In this document: piece after piece, positions 11,600 through 23,515 of the stretch
Numbering within the stretch: the stretch's first letter is position 1
Layout: each line of letters opens with the position of its first letter
Source: Epiperipatus broadwayi
Lineage: Eukaryota > Onychophora > Udeonychophora > Euonychophora > Peripatidae
Length of the DNA stretch: 64,000 nucleotides
Direction: 5' to 3'
NCBI GenBank assembly: GCA_028023455.1
Contig: JAQFVV010012394.1
Location: 32,702,885-32,766,884, forward strand
Program-made: the position numbers and the translations under genes
Notes under the pieces: model-generated
What the model saw: only the letters and a program-made list of their open reading frames with translations
What the model was told of the DNA's origin: nothing
Database searches by the model: none

Positions 11600-13200
11600 T
11601 AGTATATGCTCTACATTCACTTTTGACTTCAATTTCTGTTTTTCTATTCTGTATGAAGCCACCAAAACCATATTGCAAACACTAACTGATAAATTAAAAA
11701 TATAAATGTATTTTATTTTAATTTTTATAAAGTAAATCTAAAAATAAATACATAAATAGTTGAAACACAGATTTCTGCTTTTAAATTTACCCATATTTAA
11801 ACAGTACTTGAAAAATTGAATATTTATAACATATTTCATAATTAAGAAATAGAACATTTTTTCATAATGTTAAATAGTTTTATTTAATTTTTATAAAATA
11901 ATCTAAAAATAAATATATTTGTAGTTTTACATTAAAATATGGTTGATTTTTTAGAAGATAGTTTTGTTATATTTCATATTGCCTTCAAATATTAGACTAG
12001 TTCAGATTCCACCTTACCTTGATTGGACTGAGTATTAATCACCATGGATCAATGGATATATAAATAGAAAAGATACATCCAATGGCAAGAATGGGTCAAT
12101 AGGGATGATACTCTATGAATTTGAAGGTTTGCATTATGGAAGGGGATCTGACTATAAATAGTCAATCCATTTGAAAGTAAGGCTAGAACACAACTGTCAA
12201 ACCTGATTAGAAATATATAGGTTGTCCAGCTGCTAGACAGAAAGCACACATGAGGTAAATGGTCACAAAACATCTGGAAGTTCATGAGACAAGCTGTCAT
12301 GAAAATGGAAGGTAAACTTATAAGGGTATCCGAAGTCCCTTCCTTCTATAATTGTCTAATATTCCTTTTTTATATACAAAACTTGAGCCAATTCTATTGA
12401 ATTGAAATCTATTAAACCCCAATTTAAAAAATTTATTTTAACTTTAATAATAAAATGGTTTACAATAGTTTATAAACAAACAAACAGAGAGTGTAACTTA
12501 AATAAAAGCATTCAAAAGTATATTAGGCAGGGTCACTGAGCATTATTAAAGTTTAGACATATAACTACACAAACATATAATTTATTATCACAATTGCTAT
12601 AAATAGAGGTGTATAAAAGACTTATAATGATCAGGTTCCAAAATAATCAAAGTGAACAAAGACAATTAGGTAAAAGAAAGAAGAGAGAATAACAGAAAAA
12701 ATGAATAAATTAGCATAGCTTAATATATATGTAAATAAAGGGACTAAATCATACCCCAGGCTATGAGTTAAAAGCATTGTCAATGTTGAACAAAAAATCA
12801 AGATAAATTGAATCCACCTATTCTTGAAATTCTGTTGTTTATAAGTATATGTTTGTCAACATTGTTGGTAATTCAGAGTGAAATTAATATAAGGCTGAGT
12901 TTCCTCATACAACTGAATATAAAATCATTACCCAAATTGAATCCAAACAATGTTACAGGAGTTACCCCTGCATAACCATGTGATTTCTATTATACCCAGT
13001 TGAGATCAAGTGTTAACTTGTTGAAATGTTGGTATTTTACTTTTATTTATTTACCATTATTGCTCCTAAAAACATGATTTATAATATATATAAACTAGTA
13101 TGGCCATTCTAAGCTTCAAAAAAATCTACTCTAAAGATGTGTGAGTTTTGCAAAGATTATAGAAACTAATAGGTAAATGAGAGGTATGTCCACATACAGA
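11600..13200. other. Intergenic, no gene seen
   Basis: AT-rich sequence with no recognised exon. Around 12000-12035 the phrase CAGATTCCACCTTACCTTGA resembles the fold-back arm at 54555-54650 and may be another fragment of it. Confidence 0.45.
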
Positions 13201-14980
13201 ATATACTGGTTCATTTTTCTTTTTACATATTTTATGATTTTCCTTTTAATTTCTTCAGGTGAAACTTTTTCTTTTTGAAATAATTCAACATCATATCTAA
13301 TTAATGCTTTTTAACATATTCTATTCTCTGCTACATCTCTCTCTGAAAACATTCAACATTGCACTTCTTTAGAATGTCTTTGGAATAATCCTTATAATGT
13401 AAACCAGATCTACCTCTTGTCCAAAATCCATATGGAAGTTTACCATGAAACATTCTTTTAGAAAGTCATATATTATTCATTTATTTTACAGGTCCAACAC
13501 AATGAAGATATGATTTTGCAATGGTGGATTCTATATATTATATCCAGGAAGTTGAAGAACATAATGATTGATTTTATGAGCTTACTATTTTGTTTTTAAA
13601 TTTTAATGGAACATTTTTAAATGAAATTTTTTTAATGTTTTTAATATGCCGTAATATGGAATTCAAATCTCATTTTCTTGCAATAAATTAAGAAAAATAA
13701 TAGCTATATATTTTGTAAAAAAAATCAAGTCAGATGTCACATGACCTTATTTAATAAGCTTGTATTTACAAATGTTATATATATATATATCTTTAACTTG
13801 TTTAAAAGTAGCAGCAGCATATTGAACTATGTACTACATGTATACATCTAAATCTTTCTTCCTATCATGTCATTTAAATTGGTTTATATTTTTAAGTTGA
13901 TAATCCTCCAAGATAAAAGTTGTTGAGAATTTTTTTTTCCAACACAGGTTGGTTAAAAAAAGTTCAGTTTTGTGAACATTAATTATTAAACTAAAATCTT
14001 TATATGTTACATTTAAAACATTAAGTACATACTATGGACTGTCTTTTGAACATGCAAAATAGTCCAATCATCAGAATACTATGAATACAAACTTAATTGA
14101 TTCAAATCAAAGTTACCATCAAGCAAACATTGTGATCTCTATTTGATTATGCCATCTACAAAAAATTCTAAAAACACAAAAATTAAAACAAAATATTAAA
14201 GTAGTATACATTTTTGTTTAACATGTGTTCAGTTCAAATGCCTCAGATTTTTCACCTACAGTAATAACATATCCTGTCATTCTATCTTTTTTTCATGTGT
14301 CAAAGTATAGGCTGGGAAGTGAACATGCAAGCCTAGGACAACTGCTTGTAAGGCAGCTAGGCTGACCACTTGACCACCAATGCTTGACAACTGTCATTCC
14401 ATCTTGTAGAAGTTGTATAATATGGTAACATTTATGGACAACAAACTAATTTCAAATAATGCTACAGGCCTGTTCAATTGTCTGAGTCAAAAACCTTGCA
14501 CAAATCCATAAAATATATAAAACCTTTTTGCATCCAACACTTTTTTTGCATTTATCTGGCAACAAAAACCGTGTCTAGAGTGTGTCTTGTTTTTCAAATA
14601 CCATACTGAGCTTCTGGCAAACATTCATATATGAATAGAAGTAATCTTTTCAATAAAACCCTTGAAAACATCTTTATTGTATTACATAATAAGGACATTT
14701 TACAATAATTGCTGAAATCCTGTCCACCATCTTTATTTTTAAAAAAAAAATCAATCTTAGAAGCATTCTTAAGATTAAGTGGAACAACTTGACAGGTCCA
14801 TATATTCCTATACACTTCCAATATTTTTGAAGGTAATGTATTACCATCATATTTAAAACATTTCCAGCTATTTCACCAAAATCTGCAATCTTTCTATTTT
14901 TAAAATGACAAACTGCTCTTTTGATTTTACTAAGCAATATATCTTTGTCCAAACCTAAATGAGTAGATAAAATGGATATA
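13200..14980 (-). mobile_element. APE-type non-LTR retrotransposon, RT domain and C-terminus, decayed
   Basis: Minus-strand remnant of an element whose pol carries an apurinic-type endonuclease and an RT. In protein order: DILLSKIKRAV, then a frame-shifted RT fingers block KDGGQDFSNY and SLLCNTIKMFSRVLLKRL, then LPEAQYG. Next come MQKKCWMQKGFIYFMDLCK with VFDS (motif A region), then MTGYVIT, GEKSEAFELNT and LKQ (motif B). A YSDD catalytic box at 14078-14067 keeps both aspartates. The C-terminal block ends with RMFHGKLPYGFW and DYSKDILKKC. Many stops and frameshifts show it is dead. An endonuclease remnant may extend to about 15400. A SINE has inserted between the LPEAQYG and MTGYVIT parts. 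Related copies lie near 26.6, 29.1, 36 and 53 kb. Confidence 0.85.
14274..14404 (-). mobile_element. tRNA-derived SINE nested inside the LINE, with target-site duplication
   Basis: Read on the minus strand, 14390-14288 has the head GCATTGGTGGTCAAGTGGTC, the phrase GCCTTACAAGCAGTTGTCC, and the tail TTTGACACATGAAAAAAA. It is the same family as 8379-8449. The flanking 14-mers CTGTCATTCTATCT (14274-14287) and CTGTCATTCCATCT (14391-14404) differ at one base and are the target-site duplication. The SINE interrupts the LINE pol sequence, so it is younger than that LINE. Confidence 0.88.
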
Positions 14981-15429
14981 TCAAAACATCATTACATCAA
15001 TTTTTATACCATTATTCAAAAAATGATCTAAATACTTCTAACATCTATTGAAAATATTATTTTCATATCATAAGAAAAGTACCATTGCTGGATGTAATAG
15101 AATTGTGATTTTATTTCTCACTTCCATACATAGAATTATATCAAAGAGCTAGACCACAATCATGTACCTTCTTTTGTAGTTATAATCCACTGATCATTTT
15201 AAGCCTTCTTATCAATAATTCATCTTTACTTTCAGATTTTTATATCTACTGTGAAGTCCCACATTTCCAAGAAGAAAATACTCTGATTTCCACCAAATTA
15301 CTAATAATAAGATCATGATATTGGTTTATCGCAAACCCCATGAGCCCAAGAATAAATTTACATATGCCCGTAAGTCACACTTTAACAGTATTCCATGCAT
15401 TAATAATATGACAAACCTTGAGGTTCAAA

Positions 15430-16785
15430 TTAGCAATTTTATTATTTAATATCGATTAAAATTTAGTATGTCTTTGTTGCAAATATTGAACTCTTTTTCT
15501 AATACTTTTAATCTTCTTATTAATGTTACAAAATCCGCAATGTGGAAAATTAAATATGGTTTGTCAATTATTTCAACTTTCACAGCCAAGCCTCAGTCTT
15601 TCCTTGGCTTTCCAATAGTTTTATCTTGTTCAATAATTACAAGGCAGATTCAAAATATTATTCTTGATAAAACAAAAAGGATAGTTGCATCACTTCAATA
15701 TAAATATTTCACTTATGGGTAAGGTTACACTCTTGAACTCTTTGGTCTATTCAAGGCTTAGTTATTATTTACCAATTATTAGGACAATGAAGCATTTTTA
15801 GAGGGCTATAAATTCACTTTGTTCAAAATTATTTTGAAAAAACAAGGTCGTAGCCATCAGTATTGCTAAAATTCAAATGCCAAAGCTTTTAAATGGTCTA
15901 GGTTTGCACTCGGTCTCAACTCTATATCTCCAGAGATCTATATCTTTTCTTAGTGTAACTTGTCTAAAGCTTGCTCAGTTATCCCTTCCTTTGGTTATTG
16001 ATCCTACAGATACACCACCTCCATTTTCAAGTTAATGGATTGCTGATTTATGGAAGTCAGTTATTAAGTCGATACCCTCAGTTCAAGTTGCATTTGATGT
16101 GAAATTGACATTCTGGGATGTTTATAAATTAAAATTTCCACATTATACTCCTCTTTTGACTTCATTAGGTGTTTCAAATAAAGTTCTCTTGCGTAAAATG
16201 AAACTTCTTTTCATTGAAGCAAGACATGTTGATTTTGTATTTAAACTAAATTTAAATGCGCTCCCAACAAGTTATTTTTTAGTGAACAGCAGAGGTTTCA
16301 TTAGGATTTCGTCTCAGTGACAGTTGTGTAGATTATATGATGAGACAATACTCCATATTTTTTATATTTGTCCTGCTCTTAAGTCGATTAGGGACTTTAT
16401 TGTTGCAAATGTCTCTCTGGATCTTAGGGATGCTCTTTCTGTTTCTAATACTCTTAAGAAGGGATCATTTGCAGCAATAAGATGATCGATCTTTATAACA
16501 TTTTCTTTATGGTTGATGCATTGCAGGCTCATCTTTGGTCATTCTCAGGACTCGGCTCTAAGTGTCTTTATTAAGCTTCTTGATCAAGTCAAGCAGTGAG
16601 ACTCTCTGATTTCATCTGTGAGTCTACATGATGATACTTGGGTGAAAGTTTTATTTTCCTCTTAATCTTATTAAGATACCCTTTTCTCTGCATTGACCTC
16701 TTCAAGTTTCATTCTGAATGCTATGTAAATTTTTATAAAGTTTAACTGTATATTACTATGTTTAATAAATTTATTTTAAAACAAA
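15430..16785 (+). mobile_element. L1/Tx1-like LINE, post-RT C-terminal region, broken
   Basis: The 3' end of a LINE ORF2 on the plus strand. ILNSFSNTFNLLINVTKSAM and QSFLGFPIVL (15468-15722) correspond to the region just after the RT YADD box. After a frameshift, SLVYSRLSYYLPIIRTMKHF, then IAKIQMPKLLNGLGLHSVST (near 15865-15920) match the LWG...GGLG-type thumb region of L1-like elements. Positions 16099-16320 stay open, and after one in-frame TGA the protein continues as LCRLYDETILHIFYICPAL, a zinc-knuckle remnant with the second Cys replaced by Tyr. The catalytic RT core is missing (5' truncation). AATAAA-containing sequence near 16760 is a plausible 3' end. L1/Tx1-like is inferred; LINE C-terminus is solid. 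Confidence 0.8.
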
Positions 16786-16834
16786 TTTAGTATGTATATT
16801 TATTATTAAGGTCCATGTTATATAATGAGCATGC

Positions 16835-17215
16835 CAATAGCTCTTGACAAGTTTTTCAGAATATTCCTATCCCCAGACCGGTTTCATGCCTTTGGCATTC
16901 CTCAGTGAGTTGCTAGGATATTCAAGTATTAGATTTAAAATATCAGGTCAAGCCCAGCACTTTATCTAATGGTTAACTATTAAGTAGAAAATCTGAATTT
17001 TTCAGACATCCATATGTCTTCAAATCCAGCTATCTAACTTAAATAGCCATGTGGAACTGAACAAAGTTCAGATACATCACATATTAATAGTTTTAGCAAT
17101 ATAAAATCGCCAAAGCCTTAAGAGCAAAAAAATAATTGTAAGGAAATCAAGTCATATATCATGTGACTTAATTTAATAAGCTTGTATTACAAATGTTATA
17201 TCTCGAATCATATCA
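16835..17215 (+). repeat. Dispersed repeat, family K
   Basis: Starts with CCAATAGCTCTTGACAAG and ends with TTAATAAGCTTGTATT. The same sequence occurs inverted at 60165-60500. Partial copies lie at 650-720, 13724-13790 (inside the LINE at 13.2-15.0 kb) and 60010-60165. Shared internal phrases include GACATCCATATGTCTTC and ATCCAGCTATCTAACTTAAA. No coding capacity; SINE or non-autonomous DNA element is unresolved. Confidence 0.8.
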
Positions 17216-17221
17216 TTTTTG

Positions 17222-17950
17222 TCACTAAACTTCTTATGAATTTCTGAGCAATAAATCATTCAATAATTCTTTGGCTGTTTATACAAAAGTAGTTGATATT
17301 CAGCGATTCTTATTCGACTATTCGACTTTCTTCTTTTCTCTCTTTTTATACTTGGATATTTTTAAACCATTTTATTTGAAAAAAATAATTGTTGTTTTAT
17401 AATTTTGTGTACATATTAAATTATTTGAAAATTCTTTCTTTATTATATTTAATAAAGACATAATCTTCAAAGATAATTACGTAATTTGCAAAAAGATTCG
17501 GACTCTTTTTTTTTCAGTATAGGAATTCAAATTATTTAAATAAATAAATAAAAATTACTTTTCTTTTTTAAACAAACAAGTAAAATAAATATTTTTAATA
17601 TCTCACTGAATTTTAAGAATTGTTCGCATTTTTGTTGAAGTTATTTACAATTTTACTCACACAAAAACATTTCTCTTAAAAAAAAAAACTCCATATATGT
17701 ATATTAATTTTTTTTTTTTTACATAAAAATCAATTCAAATTTAATTAATCATTGAACGGCAATTTTGGGGCTAATTATAAATGTATTATTTTTAAATTTA
17801 TGAATTTAATCACGGCATATTTTATTTTAATATCCTGGTAAAGATTTCGAAAGAGTAGTAAAGAATTCAAAATATCTTAAATGGTTTGTAAATTGAAAAA
17901 TCCGTTAGCGTTTATAATAAAGTTATATATAAAACCTATTAAAAAGGTAC
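17222..17950. other. Lower-repeat AT-rich sequence
   Basis: A fragment of the shared SINE tail (AACTTCTTATGAATTTC, AGCAATAAA) sits at 17228-17256. Beyond that I see no repeat family or gene, but CpG dinucleotides are more frequent than in the repeat-dense parts. Confidence 0.4.
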
Positions 17951-18450
17951 TTACTATTAAATTTTTACTGACATGTCACCTACGTATTGGTCCGGCAATA
18001 GTTTTCTAATCTATTGATCTCCAAAAATAATTTGCTGATAAATATAATCGATTATTTAAAAATTTGTTTGGAAAAATGACCTATAGCTTTATTTAGTGGA
18101 AATGAAACAAACGTTCGTCAGTGCCAGACTAGATTATTACTTACTTATGTATTAGATAAGCACTGACATGTCACATAGTATGTATTAATCTGTGAGTTTT
18201 CTAATCTACAGATTACAGAAAATATCTTGCTGGCAAACTTAATCGATCAATTAAAGATTTATTTGGAAAAATGACAAGATAACTTTATTAGTGGAAATGA
18301 AACACACATCTTACGTTTTTTGTGAGAAATTATCTTCCATCAAATAAACTTATAAAGATTTGTTTTTAAAAATGGCCAATTACTGGAAATAAAATAAACT
18401 CACACTTAACATTCTTTGTGAGAAATAATTTTCCACCAAGTAAACTTTTA
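17950..18450. repeat. Diverged tandem repeat block
   Basis: Two longer units (about 17969-18120 and 18160-18310) share CTGACATGTCAC, a TAGTTTTCTAATCTA/GAGTTTTCTAATCTA phrase, TTATTTGGAAAAATGAC and TAGTGGAAATGAAACA. Two shorter partial units follow (about 18318-18370 and 18390-18450), sharing TTGTGAGAAAT and CCA(T/C)CAA. Copies differ at many positions, so the duplication is old. The phrase ACGTATTGGTCCGG near 17981 recurs as ACGTATTAGTCCGG near 57637. Confidence 0.7.
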
Positions 18451-18519
18451 AGATATAAATGTATTACAAATGGTAAACAAATGAAAAAATATTCGGATAT
18501 ATCTTCATTTCCTTTTTAG

Positions 18520-18628
18520 AAGATTATAAATACCTTTAATTCATGGTTTATTTACACATTTGTCTGTAGCCAGCAACTTGAAGGACTAATACATATCTGA
18601 CATCTCAGTGCAGAAGTAATATGTAAGT
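18520..18628 (+). promoter_or_regulatory. Candidate TATA promoter, untranslated exon and 5' splice donor
   Basis: ATTATAAATACC (about 18523-18534) resembles a TATA box. About 90 bases downstream, after a stretch of more balanced composition (GTAGCCAGCAACTTGAAGGA), AATATGTAAGTAC contains a consensus GTAAGT donor at 18623-18628. The order and spacing would fit a short non-coding first exon. These motifs are short and the sequence is AT-rich, so chance occurrence is quite possible. No downstream coding exon was found. Confidence 0.2.
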
Positions 18629-18639
18629 ACTTTTTGTGT

Positions 18640-19830
18640 TTAATAATATAGATAGAAATAAGCAGTGATAATAATATACAGTATATTCTAGTGAAATGGT
18701 GAATCAATCTTCAAGCTGCCTTTAGTGTGAACTCTGAATCAATGCACATGTGTTATGTGATATAATTAAGTTATTCATCACAGTAATTATGATGCATTAG
18801 AATTACCTAGATCATAAGATAGATATAAAATGTGACTGTTTTTCCATCTTCATTATTTATATTCAATGCTATTTTTGTCATTACAAAATCTTGAAAATCA
18901 TTTGAAAAAGTTTTTGCAATTCTCAGTTTAATTTACATTCACAGTGTGAATCATTTCAAATGTTTCAGAAGCAGTTTTCCCCAGTTTCAAACAAATGTTA
19001 ATATTATCATGTTATTCCATTATGGATTAAGATACAAATTGCACAATAACATTTTATGTCATTTGTTCAGATATGCTAGTATTTAAACATTTTGTTGTGA
19101 ATAGCTAAACTCATTGATTCAGAGGTGGCACTATAGATAGCTTGGAGAAACAACTTGTGAACTTTTTAGTATAATACTGTGGATATATGTTTTTTATCAT
19201 TATATCCTCATCTTAGCTCCACAATATCACACACATCCAAAACCATTATCTATTCATTTAGATTTGGGCAAAGATATCTTGCTTAGTAAAATCAAAAGAA
19301 CAATTTGGGCTCTTAAGAAGTGGATACCAAGTATAGATATGAGCAAAAGACATTAAAATGTAACAAAATATATACAAGAAATAAGTTCAAAGTCAAAGAT
19401 AGTAAAAAAGTCAAAAGTAATATAGACTTTTCAGAAAAATTATTAAAAAAAAAAAGTGAAACAAATTCTATATTTTTGTATAAAAAGGTATCAATGATAG
19501 GTGAAAAAAATTATAATTAGCTATGACGTATTACATTTTAAAAATATTACTCATTAATTGGTAAGTCCATATACAAAATAATATTTTTTAAATACAAACA
19601 TTAACAAAACTCTTACTTCTAAACTGTCCTTGCATGAGAGTTATATAATGAAAATACTAGAAATGTTATTCACGAGGAGATAATCTCTAGTCTCACAAAT
19701 GAGTAATAAAAATTATTATACATCCACAAAGAAGATTGCATTAAAGTTGTGTGGGCAGTAAGTTTGACACATCAATTAAATTATATAGTAATTTGATATA
19801 TATATATACTGAACAATGATAATGATATGT
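18640..19830. other. Intergenic with small LINE fragment
   Basis: Positions 19257-19322 read LDLGKDILLSKIKRTIWALK on the plus strand. This matches the DKDILLSKIKRAV segment of the LINE at 13.2-15.0 kb and is a short fragment of the same family. Around 19620-19700 a copy of the fold-back D terminal motif (GCATGAGAGTTATATAATGA) is present. No host gene was seen. Confidence 0.5.
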
Positions 19831-19839
19831 CTAAGAAAT

Positions 19840-20012
19840 TATGATCTGGGCCAACTGATGACTGCTAGTTCAGCACAAAATGTTCATCTTAGGAATTATA
19901 CATCTTTTTCAAATGTCTTTGATTATATGTGGCAAAAGTGGAAACCATACTTTGTGTGAGAGTGGGGTAGTGAAAATTATACCGCAGAAGTATTATTCAA
20001 TAAATAGATATT
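19840..20012 (+). repeat. Repeat family D, long form
   Basis: Contains AACTGATGACTGCTAGTTCA, TTATACATCTTTTTCA, GATTATATGT and a terminal GAGAGTGGGGTAGTGAAAAT. The same order of blocks is found at 26205-26400 and 47875-48070. The terminal motif is shared with the fold-back at 47581-47769. Confidence 0.75.
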
Positions 20013-20070
20013 TGCTACTAACATGAATGATTAATAATAATTATTAATATACATTCAAAAACAGGTGGTA

Positions 20071-20098
20071 GTTTTGACTGTCCAAAAGTCTTCTTCAG
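20071..20098 (-). repeat. Hammerhead-like motif, single copy
   Basis: Read on the minus strand this is CTGAAGA, then AGACTTTTGGACAGTC, then AAAAC. It is the same architecture as the elements at 57403-57512 and 51696-51963, with the GAAAC block decayed to CAAAAC. It lies beside an A/T-rich, otherwise unannotated stretch. Confidence 0.6.
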
Positions 20099-20304
20099 AT
20101 TCAATGTAATGTACTAAGGTATACAGTTTATTGATAATATGATTCAATCATATTAATGTTAGATATCTATATTTATTATCTTGAAAATGTATTTTGTCTT
20201 TTTACTTATAAAGACAATTATTTTTTCTTCAAAAATAAACATTTTAGAGTTAAAAATTTCTCAATGTTTTGATAAAAATATAATTGAATGATTTACTGTA
20301 AGAA

Positions 20305-20405
20305 AGTTTATAAAAATTCAAACACTGGAAGTAGTAGACCTGGGCTGTGACCTATGGATCTTCAACCCCAGAGTTTGCTGTTCTACTATTGCCATTGAAT
20401 CATGG
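20305..20405 (-). repeat. Degraded tRNA-like SINE (family M)
   Basis: On the minus strand, GATTCAATGGCAATAGTAGA is followed by AACTCTGGGGTTGAAGATCC and then CTTCCAGTGTTTGAATTT, the last phrase shared with 3015-3115. The first two parts resemble the A-box arm and anticodon-to-B-box section of a tRNA but are imperfect. Confidence 0.45.
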
Positions 20406-20559
20406 GCATTAATTTTGATCATCACCCTATATATTTACACTGAGATATAAATTAATAACCATACTATCAATAAATACTGCTATGCTAAATTGTTTCCTAG
20501 TTTCAAAAACATGAGAAAAGAAAACCTGCTGTAATTTATTCATTATGGGCTTAATTACA

Positions 20560-21085
20560 ATTAATATAGATAGAAATGTAATGGTTAAAATTATTTTCAG
20601 AATTAAACTTGGATGAAGTGCCTATTGAAATAACATAATATTAAAAAGAAAATATGACTAAGTATTTGAAAAAGAAGATTTCTAATGTGTGTGTTTAACT
20701 AATTGTTTAGACCATTGAACAGAGTATGGAAAGATATATGTTAGTAATAACAAGAAAAAATTTAAAATCAAAATATAAGGATGAGACAATAGTATCATTA
20801 ATATTACTGAAATAATTAAGAGACTAAATGGAATTGGTCTAGATATATTACTAGAAAGGATGAGCATACATAGACACTTGCAGTTTAAATTGGATTCCAT
20901 GACATTGTAAAACACATAGAAAAAGACCACATGCAAGATAAATGAATGAAATAAAGAAATTTGCTGATGTGTCATAAAGAAGAAACACTAGAGATCAGAC
21001 AATCTGTATTAAATTTAATGAGACATTCAATCTGAGATGGATTGTTAATACTAGAATATAATAATGATAATATCAGAACTAGAAA
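20560..21085 (+). mobile_element. LINE family 2, degraded 3' copy
   Basis: Aligns by eye to the better copy at 58130-58790. AATTAAACTTGGATGAAGTG, GACTAAATGGAATTGG, TTAAATTGGATTCCATGACA and GACCACATGCAAGATAAATG correspond in order to IKLGWSA, RLKWSW, VLNWIP and RPHVRWLDE. All frames are interrupted. The region encodes only the C-terminal tail after the RT domain. Confidence 0.7.
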
Positions 21086-21434
21086 AAATAACTTTGTAAA
21101 TAAATAATGGAAAACTTTATATAGACATTGAATACTATTATATATGCTTGATAATTTGTGGTTAATACTAGTATATATCATACCAATGAATAATGATATT
21201 AAAAAACAAGGTTAAATATTCTCAAATGCTCTGAATTAGTGGATGCAGTTAGATGAGATTATTATATCACTTCAAACATATCCAATATTATTCATTACTT
21301 AACCATCATATTTTGGCATGAATATATCTACAATTTACAACTGTTGCTCAGTTTCAATGATAATTACTGTCGTTAAAGAAGAATCTGTTTTATTCATCAT
21401 TATTTTTTAAGCATTTTTGTATTTCTTCCATAGC

Positions 21435-21535
21435 ATAAGCTTGTGGTTAAACACCTGTAGAGGTCCCTACTATCGCATTTTACATGCATATTCTCGAGGT
21501 TATAGCCTCAGTAAATATTATTATTATATTAAATT
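21435..21535 (+). repeat. Short stem-loop repeat, family N
   Basis: AAGCTTGTGGTTAA, then CACCTGTAGAGGTCCCTACT, then TCGCATTTT, then GCCTCAGTAAATATTATT. The same block order occurs at 46970-47080 and 57737-57830. The internal ACCTGTAGAGGT is an imperfect palindrome. Confidence 0.75.
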
Positions 21536-21539
21536 TAGT

Positions 21540-22560
21540 TAAAGGTTAATATATACTTATTATAAATTATTTAAATGCCTAGCAATATTTTTAACTTAAT
21601 TTCACACCTACACAATATATATTACATTATATCCAGTGGTAGCCTATGAAATTTATAAGCAGGATGCTTTATTATGGCATCACCACCAAAAATAAGCAAG
21701 AAAAACACAATAGGGCCTTTCTAATTTTGCAACCAGACAAGCATTTTATTTTTTGATAGTAGTCATTGTTAAAACACTTTATGTATTTTTTGTTTTTACT
21801 AATTGCTGTTATAAATAATTATGTCTGGAGTAGATCTACCTTTACTTTTCATTTCAGTTTTTTCATATAATGTCATCTGACAAAATGTATCTTTTATATA
21901 TATATATTCAACACTAACACCTGTTGTGATAAATATTTTAAATATTTCTTTTATATTTCTGTTATTTTTTTTTTTAGTAATAAATATTTATATGTTAATG
22001 TATAAATGCTAATTATAAATAAATAAATATCACATTTTATTGCTCTTCCTAAATACAAATAAAAATTTATTGCTATAAAAAGAAAGTAAAATAGATAAAC
22101 ATATCACTCTCAAATAACTATTGGTGCTGCTGCAATGAACAGCTCCAATGACAGCATTCATTTCATGCAATTAATAAGAACAAACAAATCTCTGCGGATC
22201 TGGTTGAAATTTATTAGTTGAATGTTTGATTAGAATCTCAAACATTGATTAAAATAATTTTTTAAATGGTCTATTTAATTGTATTTACTTAATAATTATG
22301 CAAAATATTGAATATATTATTAATATTTTCAAGCAAAAATGTAATAATTAATTTTTCCAGGGGTGCTGCAGCTTTAGCAGTGCTTATGGACCAACCATTA
22401 TTCAAATATATCATTAAAAAACTACCATTGATTTGAGAAGATGTTTTCTTATCCCCAAAATATTACAAGCACTTTATTAGAAATAAGTTATGGAAAGATA
22501 AGAGAATAAATGTAAATGGATATTATTTATGTCATTTAGATTTTGTACATGTAGTTTTTT
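21540..22560. other. Intergenic, no gene seen
   Basis: AT-rich sequence without recognised repeats or coding signal. CCAGGGGTGCTGCAGCTTTA near 22360 is locally GC-richer, but I cannot assign it. Confidence 0.4.
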
Positions 22561-23220
22561 TTTTTACAAATAATTTTTCAGAACTTCAGAAAGTGTTATA
22601 AAAGTTGTCAGATAAAAGTGAGAAAGTTGGACTAATGATAAAATGTCAAAAAGTCTGAAATAATATTCAATGACTATTCATAGAAGAAAATAAAAATTGA
22701 TAATCATGAATTAGAAATTAGCAATTACAAATATCTTTGTCAAATTAATAATACAGATGAAAATGTAATAGATAAAGTTATTTAAAGAATTAAACTTAAA
22801 TTGAATGTTTTTGCAGATATAAAATAATATTAAAAGGAAATATGTTTATATGTATGAAAAAAAAAAATAATAGATGTATTTTACTAGATCTTACTTAGGG
22901 GTCTAAGACATGGACATTTAACAGTAGTCCAAGATGTAATTAACAGATATCTCCATTTTAATGTTTTAATACTTTTAGTGATGTCAGATGAGATTAAAGT
23001 AGAGATGGGCAGGATAATCTTCTCAAAGAGATGATAGTAATATGATAGTTGAAGTCATAAACTGGATCCCAAGAGATAGTAAAATAATTAGAAAAAAACC
23101 ACTGGTGAAATAGATAGATGAGATAAGAATATTGAAGTAATGGGAGAATTAAAACAATGGATTAAAAAAAACTGGATTAAACTTAGAGAGACATAATGGT
23201 TAAAAATTACAATAATGAGG
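22560..23220 (+). mobile_element. LINE family 2, degraded 3' copy
   Basis: Parallel to 58130-58790. ACTTCAGAAAGTGTTATAAA, then LSDKSEKVGL-like and VIDKVI-like phrases, AATTAAACTTAAATTGAATG (IKLGWSA region), GGTCTAAGACATGGACATTT (LRSKTWTF, from GSETWTL) and AAACTGGATCCCAAGAGATA (NWIPRD) appear in order. The copy ends with CTTAGAGAGACATAATGGTT. Frames are broken throughout. Confidence 0.75.
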
Positions 23221-23299
23221 ACTGCTCTGGTGGCTCATATTTTAATCTGAAAATCTGGATAATTTACTAATAAAAAATCTTACACATTATGACTCATTC

Positions 23300-23515
23300 A
23301 AATCACATCATCATCATCATTTTTAACCATTATTGATCCACTGCAAGACAAAGATCTCTCTAAGTTCAATCCATCTTCTCTAGCCTCTTTTCACCACATC
23401 ACTCCAGCACACATTCTTATTTTATCCACCCATCTCGTATATGGTCTCTTTCTAAGTCTTTTAAAATCTCTTGGAATCCAGTTTAAGATATCAATTTCCC
23501 ACCTATTATCATATA
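23300..23515 (-). mobile_element. LINE family 2, 3' tail, inverted copy
   Basis: On the minus strand it reads AAACTGGATTCCAAGAGATT, then AGACCATATACGAGATGGGT, AGATGGATTGAACTTAGAGA, then GTGGATCAATAATGGTTAAA, ending in (ATG)n. This matches the end of the copy at 58610-58790, including the ATG microsatellite, and lies tail-to-tail with the plus-strand copy at 22560-23220. Confidence 0.8.
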
